Part shown: one piece after another, positions 1-7,918 of the stretch
How the letters are laid out: every line of letters starts with the position of its first letter
Position numbering within the stretch: the first letter of the stretch is position 1
Assembly: GCA_947565915.1 (NCBI GenBank)
Contig: CANOHY010000002.1
Span: 30,156-94,155, forward strand
Source of the DNA: an uncultured Eggerthellaceae bacterium
GTDB taxonomy: Bacteria > Actinomycetota > Coriobacteriia > Coriobacteriales > Eggerthellaceae
Reading direction: 5' to 3'
Length of the DNA: 64,000 nucleotides
Made by a program: the position numbers and the translations under genes
Notes under the pieces: generated by a model
Database searches by the model: none
Seen by the model: only the letters and a program-made list of their open reading frames with translations
Told to the model about the DNA's origin: nothing

Positions 1-610
1 ACAGCACGATGCCCAGCACCAGCCCCAGCACGAGCGAGATAGTCATCTCCTTGCCGCCGAGGGCTGCACTGGCCTTCTCGGCCTTGACGGGCTCGCCTTC
101 ATAAGCGGCCTTGCCTTCCGGTAGCGGAGCAACGAATACGTCAACCTCGGGGTCCAGCTCAGGGCAGGCTTCCGCAGCCTCTGTGCTAGAGATGGTCGTT
201 GTAGCAAAACTTGAAACCTCGCCGATTGCAGCCTGCTTCGAGGCATCATCTGCTCGAGGGGGAAGCTCGCTGCCGTCGGGGGAGTAGCTGTAAACGTTGC
301 CCTCGTCGTCTTCGATGAAGGCATGCTCGGCGGCAACTGAGAGCGCCTTGAAGCCAAGCACGAGAGATTCCACGAACGCGAAGCAACCGCGTATGAAGGG
401 CTTGTTGCGAATGCCGGACTTCTTCGCGCCGCCTAGCTCATGCTCTTCGAGGTAGATGTCGCCATAGGGGTCGCGCACGGCCACAGCCCAGCTGTACTTG
501 CCGCGCATCATGATGCCCTCTATGAGCGCCTGGCCGCCGACATGCGTCTTCAATGCGCCGTCTTCGGAAAACGCCCGTGCGGTGTCGCTCTTTCGCCGTG
601 ATTCGCTCAT
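1..610 (-). CDS. DUF1385 family (YqhQ-like) membrane protein, partial
   Basis: The minus-strand frame from the ATG at 610 is open to the window edge, so the C-terminal part is missing. The N-terminus reads VGGQALIEGIMMRGKYSWAV, which is the hallmark start of DUF1385/YqhQ proteins. It is followed by a basic stretch (KKSGIRNKPFIRG) and a helix (FVESLVLGFKALSVAAEHAF). An acidic, low-conservation insert of roughly 70 residues comes next, and a hydrophobic helix (ISLVLGLVLGIVL) is cut by the edge. Family members are polytopic membrane proteins of unknown function. No strong ribosome site precedes the ATG. The gene is divergent from topA. The family call is firm; the role is unknown. Confidence 0.8.
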   Translation of the reverse strand, partial: MSESRRKSDTARAFSEDGALKTHVGGQALIEGIMMRGKYSWAVAVRDPYGDIYLEEHELGGAKKSGIRNKPFIRGCFAFVESLVLGFKALSVAAEHAFIEDDEGNVYSYSPDGSELPPRADDASKQAAIGEVSSFATTTISSTEAAEACPELDPEVDVFVAPLPEGKAAYEGEPVKAEKASAALGGKEMTISLVLGLVLGIVL

Positions 611-853
611 ATGCCCATTGTGACGATTCGTTGGGAGAATTCGCGCTTGCTTCGTCAAGAGCATATAACATATTCCTCAACATTCCAACGGCTGTATGAA
701 TTCTTTTCCGCTTTCCCCGAATTCGTGTATCCTTTCAAACTGCTGTGCGTTTGCGGCAAAGCGCGCAGCAAAGCCCGCACACGTTAATAAATGCGAGGGC
801 AATCGTGTGAATCAAAGCGGTGCGCATGCATCGCCAACCGGCAAGGAGATGCC
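611..853. promoter_or_regulatory. divergent intergenic region between DUF1385 gene and topA
   Basis: This gene-free stretch must hold the promoters for both divergent genes. The best candidate for topA is TATCCT at 728-733 with a poor -35 (TTTCCG, 705-710, 17-bp spacer). The topA ribosome site AAGGAG lies at 843-848. No riboswitch or operator was recognised. Confidence 0.3.
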
Positions 854-3391
854 ATGAAGCTAGTCGTTACCGAAAAGAACGATGCGGCCGAGAAGATCGC
901 ATCGCTTCTGGGTTCCAAGGCCAAGAAGGACAAGGTGTACAACACACCGGTCTACCGTTTCGAAGTAGACGGCGAGGAATGGGTCACCATTGGCTTAAGA
1001 GGCCATATCCTCGAGCCTGACTTCGTGCCCGAGATCATCTACAAGCAGCGCAAGGGCTGGCGTGGCGTGACCGACGAAGGCGAAGTGGTGGATGCGAACA
1101 TCCCCGCAAGCCTGGCTCGCCCCCCTTTCAAGAAGAAGAAGCCGTTTTCAGAAGACGGCGTGGATCTCAAGGGTTGGAAGCTGGAGGCGCTGCCGTATCT
1201 GGTGTATGCGCCCATCGAGAAGAAGCCTAAGGAAAAGGACATCATTCGCTCGCTCAAGAACCTGGCGAAGAAGGCCGATAGCATCTGCATCGCCACCGAC
1301 TTCGATCGCGAGGGCGAGCTGATAGGCGCCGATGCGCTCGCATGCATTCGCGAGGTGAACCCAGCTGCTCCGGCATCGCGCGCTCGCTATTCGGCATTCA
1401 CCAAGGAAGAGATAACCAACGCGTTCGCGAACCTCGCCGAACTCGACGAGAATCTTGCAGCTGCCGGCGCATCGCGCCAGGACATCGACCTGATTTGGGG
1501 TGCAGCGCTCACACGCTACCTTACCGTGGTGAAGTTCGCGGGCTATGGCAACGTGAGGTCGTCGGGGCGCGTGCAAACGCCCACGTTGGCGCTTATCGTG
1601 GCACGCGAGCGCGAGCGCATAGCATTCGTGCCGGAGGACTACTGGGTGATCCGCGGGTCGTTCGGAAAAGGCGACGATGCGTTCGAAGCTCCCCATGCCA
1701 CGGCGCGCTTCAAGTCGCAATCGGAGGCCGATGCGGCCATGGCGCACGTCGAGGGCGCAAAGACCGCCAAGGTGGCATCCATCGAGAAGAAGCGTCGTAC
1801 GGTTCAGCCACCGGCCCCCTTCAATACCACCAGCCTGATGGCCGCAGCAGCTGCTGAGGGGCTCTCGCCAGCGCGCACCATGCGCATCGCAGAAAGCCTC
1901 TACATGGATGGCTATATCTCCTATCCTCGCGTAGATAACACGGTGTATCCTTCGTCGCTGAATCTGCGAGAGGTCGTGCGCACCATTTCGGGAAACCCCG
2001 CCTATAGCGACTATTGCCGCAAGCTGCTCGAGAAGGGCACGTTGCATGCCACGCGCGGCAAGAAGGAAGAGACCGACCACCCGCCCATCTATCCCACTGC
2101 CATGGCCACGCCTGATGACATGCCCGCTGCCAACTACAAGCTGTACAACATCGTTGCGCGTCGCTTCCTGGCCACGCTTTCCGATGCATGCATCGTGGAG
2201 GGGACGAAGGTGACGCTCGACGTGCCCGGCGAGGGAAATGGCGAGCGCGAGCAATTTGTTGCCCATGGCGATGTGACGGTGCAGCCGGGCTTTCGCGCAA
2301 TCTATCCCTTCGGCGTGAAGAAGGACGAGCTGCTACCTGCTCTCGCTGAGGGGCAAGAGGTCGCCTTCAATGGCGCTGCCTGCACTAAGAAGCAAACCGA
2401 GCCGCCTGCGCGCTACAGCCAGGGCAAGCTCATCCAAGAGATGGAGAAGCTAGGGCTGGGGACCAAATCCACGCGCCATTCCATCATCGAACGCCTCTAC
2501 ACCGTGAAGTACATCATGAACGACCCCATCGAGCCATCGAAGCTGGGCATGGCCGTGATCGATGCCATGGACGCCTATGCGCCGCGCATAACGCATCCTG
2601 AGATGACAGCCGAGCTGGAAGCAGAGATGAGCAAGATCGCCGAAGGTGACATAACCAAGGAGGATGTGGTAACCGATTCCCGCAACAAGCTCTCACGCGA
2701 GCTGGCCGAGTTGCTGCCACGCAAGGAGGAGGTCGCTGAAGCTCTCGCCGATGCCGTCGCTGCCGATGCCTACGTGGGCAAGTGCCCGAAGTGCGGCAAG
2801 GACTTGCAGCTGCGCGCGTCCCAGAAGACGCAGAGCATGTTCATCGGCTGTTCAGGCTGGCCTGAGTGCGATGTGACCTACCCGCTTCCCAAGGGCAAGA
2901 TCGAGGTAGTGGAGGAGCCTTGCCCTACGTGCGGCATGCCGCAGGTGAAGGTGACGCCCTTCCGCTCCAAACCGCATGTCCAGTGCATCGACCCGAATTG
3001 CGAGACCAATCAAGAACCCGATATCGTCGTGGGCACGTGCCCGGTATGCGCCGCGGCCGGCATTCCCGATGCCAAGCTGATCGCGCAGCGAAATCCTCGC
3101 ACGCTGAAGCGGTTCATTCGCTGCGAAAACTACGAGACATGCGAGTGCAGCTACCCGCTTCCGCAATACGGCGAGCTCACCGCTACCGAAGAGGTGTGCG
3201 AAGCATGCGGTGCGCCCATGGTCATCGTTACCACGGCGCGCGGTCCGTGGAAGCTTTGCCCGAACTACAACTGCCCTTCCAAGGAAAAGGAGACGGCAGC
3301 TAAGGGCAAGGGAAGCGCTGGCAGCAAGGCGAAAGGCAAGGTGAAAGCGCGCGGCAAGTCGTCGGCGCGCAGTTCGAGGAAGGCGAAGTAG
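854..3391 (+). CDS. topA: type IA DNA topoisomerase I (archaeal-like)
   Basis: This enzyme relaxes negatively supercoiled DNA by single-strand cleavage. The ATG at 854 is chosen over an upstream in-frame start because AAGGAG precedes it at the right distance, giving 845 residues. The TOPRIM domain begins MKLVVTEKNDAAEKIAS and includes the acidic motif ATDFDREGE. The active-site region is GYISYPRVDNT, with the nucleophile at about Tyr357; Val stands where most relatives have Thr. The C-terminus has four Cys-rich zinc-ribbon-like modules (starting CPKCGK, CPTCGM, CPVCAA, CEACGA) and a Lys/Arg/Ser-rich tail. The N-terminus (VVTEKNDAAEKI, GLRGHI) resembles archaeal topoisomerase I more than the usual bacterial VESPAKAKTI type. 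Malic enzyme starts directly after its stop codon. Confidence 0.93.
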   Translation: MKLVVTEKNDAAEKIASLLGSKAKKDKVYNTPVYRFEVDGEEWVTIGLRGHILEPDFVPEIIYKQRKGWRGVTDEGEVVDANIPASLARPPFKKKKPFSEDGVDLKGWKLEALPYLVYAPIEKKPKEKDIIRSLKNLAKKADSICIATDFDREGELIGADALACIREVNPAAPASRARYSAFTKEEITNAFANLAELDENLAAAGASRQDIDLIWGAALTRYLTVVKFAGYGNVRSSGRVQTPTLALIVARERERIAFVPEDYWVIRGSFGKGDDAFEAPHATARFKSQSEADAAMAHVEGAKTAKVASIEKKRRTVQPPAPFNTTSLMAAAAAEGLSPARTMRIAESLYMDGYISYPRVDNTVYPSSLNLREVVRTISGNPAYSDYCRKLLEKGTLHATRGKKEETDHPPIYPTAMATPDDMPAANYKLYNIVARRFLATLSDACIVEGTKVTLDVPGEGNGEREQFVAHGDVTVQPGFRAIYPFGVKKDELLPALAEGQEVAFNGAACTKKQTEPPARYSQGKLIQEMEKLGLGTKSTRHSIIERLYTVKYIMNDPIEPSKLGMAVIDAMDAYAPRITHPEMTAELEAEMSKIAEGDITKEDVVTDSRNKLSRELAELLPRKEEVAEALADAVAADAYVGKCPKCGKDLQLRASQKTQSMFIGCSGWPECDVTYPLPKGKIEVVEEPCPTCGMPQVKVTPFRSKPHVQCIDPNCETNQEPDIVVGTCPVCAAAGIPDAKLIAQRNPRTLKRFIRCENYETCECSYPLPQYGELTATEEVCEACGAPMVIVTTARGPWKLCPNYNCPSKEKETAAKGKGSAGSKAKGKVKARGKSSARSSRKAK

Positions 3392-4540
3392 ATGGACATG
3401 CGCGAAGAGGCATTGCAAAGCCACCTGACCTGGAAGGGCAAGATCGACACAGAGCCGAAGATGTCCGTAGATACTCGCGAGGCCTTGGCCATAGCCTATA
3501 CGCCGGGGGTGGCCGAGCCCTGTAAGGAGATTGCGCGCGACCCAGCGCTTGCCTACGACTACACATTGAAGGGCAACACCATCGCCGTGGTCACCGATGG
3601 CAGCGCTGTGTTGGGGCTGGGCAATATCGGCGCCTTGGCCGCGCTTCCGGTGATGGAGGGCAAAGCTGTGCTCTTCAAGGAGTTCGGCGATGTGAACGCG
3701 TTTCCTATCTGCATCGACACGCAAGACGTGGACGAGATAGTCGAGACGGTCATTCGCGTAGCTCCGGCATTCGGCGGCATCAACCTCGAGGACATAAGCG
3801 CGCCACGCTGCTTCGAGGTGGAGCGTCGCTTGAAGGAGGCGCTCGATATTCCGGTGTTCCACGACGACCAGCACGGTACGGCAATCGTAGTGCTCTGCGG
3901 TCTCATCAATGCGCTCAAGCTGGTCGGCAAGCGCAAGGAGGATGTTTCGGTGGTGATGAACGGCGCGGGAGCCGCGGGCATCGCCATCGCTAAGCTGCTT
4001 TTGCTCTATGGTTTTCAGAACATCATCCTCTGCGACAGCAAGGGAATCGTTTCGTCGAAATCGGAGCGCCTGAACGACGTGAAGCGCGAGATGCTCGCTT
4101 GCACGAATCTCGAGGATAAGGCGGGTACGCTGGCGGATGCGCTGGAAGGTGCTGACGTGTTCATCGGCGTATCGAGCGCTGGCGTGCTCACCGGTGACAT
4201 GGTGCGTACCATGACGAAAGATGCCATCATCTTCGCGCTGGCGAACCCCGATCCCGAGATCTACCCCGATGAGGCGCTGGCCGCAGGAGCTGCCATCGTC
4301 GCTACGGGGCGAAGCGACTTTCCGAACCAGGTGAACAACGTGATTGCCTTCCCAGGCATATTCAAGGGAGCATTGGAGTGCCGTGCACCGGGGATCACCG
4401 ATGACATGAAGCTCGCGGCTGCCGAGGCGCTGGCGGCGCTCGTGTCGCCCGAGGAGCTCTCGCGCGAGTTCATCATGCCCGAGCCCTTCGACCCGCGCAC
4501 GGCTGATGTGGTGGCGCAGGCTGTCAAGGACTGCCTGTAA
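3392..4540 (+). CDS. NAD(P)-dependent malic enzyme (oxaloacetate-decarboxylating)
   Basis: Converts malate to pyruvate and CO2 in the cytoplasm. The 382 residues match the short bacterial malic enzymes without a phosphotransacetylase domain. Visible signatures are IAYTPGVAEPCKEIA, the substrate and metal region FGGINLEDISAPRCFEVE, PVFHDDQHGTAIV and a Rossmann motif (GAGAAGIAIAKLLL). The C-terminal half carries IIFALANPDPEI and NNVIAFPGIFKGAL. The ATG abuts the topA stop codon, so translation may be coupled; a second ATG lies two codons on. Fumarase follows after 6 bp, so this pair handles fumarate-malate-pyruvate flux. Cofactor preference (NAD or NADP) cannot be read with confidence. Confidence 0.93.
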   Translation: MDMREEALQSHLTWKGKIDTEPKMSVDTREALAIAYTPGVAEPCKEIARDPALAYDYTLKGNTIAVVTDGSAVLGLGNIGALAALPVMEGKAVLFKEFGDVNAFPICIDTQDVDEIVETVIRVAPAFGGINLEDISAPRCFEVERRLKEALDIPVFHDDQHGTAIVVLCGLINALKLVGKRKEDVSVVMNGAGAAGIAIAKLLLLYGFQNIILCDSKGIVSSKSERLNDVKREMLACTNLEDKAGTLADALEGADVFIGVSSAGVLTGDMVRTMTKDAIIFALANPDPEIYPDEALAAGAAIVATGRSDFPNQVNNVIAFPGIFKGALECRAPGITDDMKLAAAEALAALVSPEELSREFIMPEPFDPRTADVVAQAVKDCL

Positions 4541-4546
4541 GCGCCC

Positions 4547-5392
4547 ATGGCACGGTTGGTGAGCAAACAGCAGGTTGCAGCCTGCGTGTCGGAGCATCTG
4601 GCCGAGGTGTCCTTCGTCATGCCGTCCGACATTCGGGCTGCTTTCCAAGAGGCGTTTCAGAGCGAGACCAACGCGCGCGCTCGCAACGTGCTGCGCACGC
4701 TTCTTGCCAATGCGGACCTTGCCGAAGCCGAAAGCGTTCCGCTTTGCCAAGACACCGGCTATGTGTGGTGCTGCTTGGAGATCGGCCCTGATGTGAGCAT
4801 AGGGGGCGATGTGATGGAGCTTGTGTCACCTGCGGTGGCCGATGTTTACGAGCGAAGCTACCTACGCAAATCCATGGTGCGCGACGCTATCTTCAACCGA
4901 GCGAACAGCGGTGACAACACACCGGCCTTCACGGAGGTTCGGTTGAGCCAGCGGCCAGGAGCGCGCTTGCATCTCATGTGCAAGGGCGGAGGTTCCGATA
5001 ACGCGAGCCGCGTGGTGATGCTGGCGCCTGGTCAGGGGCGTCAGGGTGTGATCGACACGGTGCTGGACTGCGTGCGCCAAAAAGCGGCCAATGCGTGTCC
5101 GCCTTTGGTGATAGGCGTGGGAATCGGCTCGACGTTCGATAAGGTGGCGGGCTTGGCGAAGATGGCCCTCATGCGGCCGTTGAACGAGCCTGCGCCTACG
5201 TCCGATGCAGCTGAGCTAGAAGGGGAGCTCTTGCGCCTTGTGAACGAGACAGGCATCGGACCGGCGGCCCTAGGCGGTCGCGCGACGGCCTTGGGCGTGC
5301 GCGTGGCAAGCGCGCCTTGCCATATCGCGGCGCTTCCCGTTGCGGTGAACATGGGTTGCTCGGCGCTCAGGAGGGCAACTTATGAGCTATGA
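4547..5392 (+). CDS. class I fumarate hydratase, alpha subunit
   Basis: This is the N-terminal half of the two-subunit, oxygen-sensitive iron-sulfur fumarase (281 residues). Three Cys-containing motifs typical of the [4Fe-4S]-binding alpha subunit are visible: VPLCQDTGY, LMCKGGGSDNAS and a Cys near the C-terminus (NMGCSALRRA). The gene overlaps the beta subunit by 11 bp, as expected for an obligate complex. Its place straight after malic enzyme supports fumarase. L(+)-tartrate dehydratase is the close paralogue that sequence alone does not fully exclude. Confidence 0.88.
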   Translation: MARLVSKQQVAACVSEHLAEVSFVMPSDIRAAFQEAFQSETNARARNVLRTLLANADLAEAESVPLCQDTGYVWCCLEIGPDVSIGGDVMELVSPAVADVYERSYLRKSMVRDAIFNRANSGDNTPAFTEVRLSQRPGARLHLMCKGGGSDNASRVVMLAPGQGRQGVIDTVLDCVRQKAANACPPLVIGVGIGSTFDKVAGLAKMALMRPLNEPAPTSDAAELEGELLRLVNETGIGPAALGGRATALGVRVASAPCHIAALPVAVNMGCSALRRATYEL

Positions 5393-6032
5393 CGAGCGCG
5401 CCTTTGACGAGCATCCTTCGAGCGAGCACCTTTCGGGCGAAACCATGCAAGCTCATCCAAAGGAGGATCTGCCGCGCAAGCTTGCGTTGCCGCTCGACCG
5501 CGAAGTGCTCGCAACCCTTCGTGCGGGTGACATGTGCCTTCTGAGCGGGGAGCTCTTCACTCTGCGCGATGCTGGGCACGTTCGTTTGCTCGAAGAGGTT
5601 GCCGCGTGTGCAGAAGCGGGTGATCGAGGGGTCGATCTGCCCTATGGCCTTTCCGGCCAAACCATCTTCTATGCTGGCCCCACGCCCGAGCGAACCGGTG
5701 CGCAGCGCCCATTCGGCGCCATTGGGCCCACTACCGCTTCGCGCATGGATTTCGCGGCATCTGAGCTCTACGACATGGGCATAGTGGCCACTATCGGCAA
5801 GGGCGCGCGTTCGGCCGGGGTGCACGATGCGTGCGTGCGCAACGGTGCCGTTTACCTCGTTGCAATTGGCGGTGCAGCTGCTTATCTGGCAAAGTGCGTC
5901 ATCTCTTCGGAGGTGATGGCGTATGATGATCTTGGTACGGAAGCGCTCAGGCGCGTCCATGTGGTCGATCTTCCCGTTTTCGTGGGAATCGACGTTCTGG
6001 GAAACGATGTCTACAGCCAAGCGCTGAGCTGA
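5382..6032 (+). CDS. class I fumarate hydratase, beta subunit
   Basis: This is the C-terminal half of two-subunit class I fumarase (216 residues). The family core is clear: FTLRDAGHVRLLEE, GQTIFYAGPTP, FGAIGPTTASRMD, IGKGARSAGVHDACVRNGAVYLVAIGGAAAYLAKCV. The first 40 residues or so are a poorly conserved leader (SYDERAFDEHPSSEHL). The ATG at 5382 lies inside the alpha-subunit gene. The complex should hydrate fumarate to malate for the adjacent malic enzyme, or run in reverse during fumarate-reducing growth; direction is inference. Confidence 0.88.
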   Translation: MSYDERAFDEHPSSEHLSGETMQAHPKEDLPRKLALPLDREVLATLRAGDMCLLSGELFTLRDAGHVRLLEEVAACAEAGDRGVDLPYGLSGQTIFYAGPTPERTGAQRPFGAIGPTTASRMDFAASELYDMGIVATIGKGARSAGVHDACVRNGAVYLVAIGGAAAYLAKCVISSEVMAYDDLGTEALRRVHVVDLPVFVGIDVLGNDVYSQALS

Positions 6033-6053
6033 GGGCTGGCTGCGAGGGATGCC

Positions 6054-6785
6054 ATGGCAACAAGCGAGGGCTCTCGGGCTTCCGAGGGCATGCTGATAAC
6101 GTTCGAAGGCGGCGATGGAGCGGGCAAGTCGACCCATCTGTACCTCGTGGGCGAAGCGCTGCGCGACCATGGCTACGACATCGAGTGCCTGCGGGACCCC
6201 GGTGGCACCATCATAGGCGAGCAGTTGCGCAAGACGGTGCTCGACCCGGGCAACTACCTGATGAGCGAAACCTGCGAGCTTCTGGTGTACGAGGCTGCGC
6301 GAGCGCAGTTGGTGTTTCAGGTGATCAAGCCTGCACTGGCGCGCGGGGCCATCGTGCTCTGCGATCGCTTCATCGATTCCACGATTGCCTATCAGGCGTT
6401 CGGTCGAGGGCTCGACATAGCCTATATCGAGCGCACGAACGACTTTGCCTGCCAAGGCATCGTTCCCAATCGCACGATTCTCATGCTGACGGGCGGCGAT
6501 GCCGGAGTAGGGCTCGACCGCGCTACGAAGGACAAGCATGCAGACCGTCTGGAGATGGCTGGCAACGACTTCCACGAGCGCGTGAACGCGGGGTACTTGA
6601 AGCTTGCGCAGTCCGACCCAGCGCGCATCCGCGTGGTGGTTTCAAATGAATCGAAGGCAGCGACGGCCCGCAAGGTGTTCGATGAGCTAAGCGACTTGTT
6701 CCCGTGGATGGCCGACCGTTCATGCTGCACGGACCAATACGTGCGCGAGCTCGTGCAGCGCAGGGAATCGCGAGGGCGCGGCTGA
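6054..6785 (+). CDS. tmk: thymidylate kinase
   Basis: Phosphorylates dTMP to dTDP. The P-loop GGDGAGKST sits near residues 19-27, after an N-terminal extension of about 12 residues. The DRP-type motif appears as LCDRFIDSTIAYQAFGRGLD, and a lid-like segment (RATKDKHADRLEMAGNDFHERV) follows. At 243 residues it is slightly longer than average because of N- and C-terminal tails. It is followed by holB and ricT, the same trio found in Bacillus. The C-terminal tail (WMADRSCCTDQYVREL) is unusual but in frame. Confidence 0.93.
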   Translation: MATSEGSRASEGMLITFEGGDGAGKSTHLYLVGEALRDHGYDIECLRDPGGTIIGEQLRKTVLDPGNYLMSETCELLVYEAARAQLVFQVIKPALARGAIVLCDRFIDSTIAYQAFGRGLDIAYIERTNDFACQGIVPNRTILMLTGGDAGVGLDRATKDKHADRLEMAGNDFHERVNAGYLKLAQSDPARIRVVVSNESKAATARKVFDELSDLFPWMADRSCCTDQYVRELVQRRESRGRG

Positions 6786-6787
6786 TC

Positions 6788-7918
6788 GTGGCGGATGTGT
6801 TCGAAAGAATATATGGACAGCCCCATGTTCGCGAGTTCCTCCGAGCCAGCACGTCGGGCAGGCGCACTACCCATGCTTATCTCTTCACGGGACCTGCGGG
6901 GTCGAACAAGACGCAGGCAGCCTTCGCCCTCGCTGCGGCGCTGATTTGTCCGGAAGACGGTTGCGGCTCTTGTGCTGATTGCACCCGCATCATGGACCGC
7001 AAGCACCCTGACGTGCGCTTCTACCAACCCGAGGGAGCCAATAGCTACCTTGTGGAGCAAATGCGCGAGATAGTGACGGAAACCGAGCTTGCGCCCATCC
7101 AGGCAAGTCGCAAGATATTCATCCTCGATCGCATCGAGCTGATGGGCCCTTCGGCAGCCAACGCCTTCTTGAAGACGCTCGAAGAGCCACCTGCAGACGT
7201 AACGTTCATATTGCTCGGGCGCACGCGCGAGAGCGTGCTTTCCACCATAGTGTCGCGTTGCATCGTGGTGCCGTTCAGGCACATCCCGGCAACGGAAGCT
7301 GCGGCCATCATATCTCAGAACACAGGAGCCTCGCCCGAATTGGCTAAGATTGCCATCGAGGCAAGCACCGGATCCATTGCGAATGCCATGGCATTCTTGC
7401 AATCGAACGAGCATTTGGCCTTTCGCCAAGAAGTGCTCAGTGCGTTGCTGAGCCTTGAGAAGAGCGACCTATGGGATGTGATAGGCCAAGCGCGCAAGCT
7501 CACGTTGGCAGCGAAGGCGCCACTAGACAAGATGCGCGCCCTTCGCGAAGCCGAGCGCGCCAAGAACGAGGACTTGCTGAGCAAAACCACGCTCAAGCAG
7601 TTGGAGAAGCGCGACGAGCGCGAGCTGAAGGCAGGAAGCCTTCGAGCCTTCGGACGCATGCTGGCCATCACGGCCTCGTTCTTGCGAGATGTTCTTGCCG
7701 TGTGCGCTGGCACGCCTGAGCTCGTCATAAATTATGATGTTGCCGATGGAATTCGCGAAGTTGCCGAGCGCGTGAGCGAGGCGCAGGTCATCCAGGCGCT
7801 TTCCGCTGTGGAGGATTGCCGTGACGCCCTTGCCCGCAACGTTTCCCCGGAAACGTGCGTCGATGCGCTCTTGTTGCAGATAGGAGAGGCTCTGTATGGT
7901 TCGCATAGCCCCTGTTAG
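6788..7918 (+). CDS. holB: DNA polymerase III delta-prime subunit
   Basis: Clamp-loader subunit of the replicative polymerase. The GTG at 6788, just after the tmk stop, is preferred over an upstream ATG inside tmk because the conserved fold starts there (VADVFERIYGQPHVREFL); this gives 376 residues. The zinc module is CPEDGCGSCADC, and the sensor/SRC region reads LLGRTRESVLSTIVSRC. The P-loop is GPAGSNKT, with Asn replacing the usual Gly before Lys; delta-prime subunits often have impaired ATP sites. Its 3' end overlaps ricT by 23 bp. Confidence 0.9.
   Translation: MADVFERIYGQPHVREFLRASTSGRRTTHAYLFTGPAGSNKTQAAFALAAALICPEDGCGSCADCTRIMDRKHPDVRFYQPEGANSYLVEQMREIVTETELAPIQASRKIFILDRIELMGPSAANAFLKTLEEPPADVTFILLGRTRESVLSTIVSRCIVVPFRHIPATEAAAIISQNTGASPELAKIAIEASTGSIANAMAFLQSNEHLAFRQEVLSALLSLEKSDLWDVIGQARKLTLAAKAPLDKMRALREAERAKNEDLLSKTTLKQLEKRDERELKAGSLRAFGRMLAITASFLRDVLAVCAGTPELVINYDVADGIREVAERVSEAQVIQALSAVEDCRDALARNVSPETCVDALLLQIGEALYGSHSPC

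Noticed and set aside
438..683. Separate small gene at the left edge
   Set aside because: The region is covered by the continuous DUF1385 frame, whose conserved residues are in the other reading frame.
2852..4750. Minus-strand open frame of 632 codons opposite topA and malic enzyme
   Set aside because: It spans two well-supported genes on the other strand and shows no protein signature.
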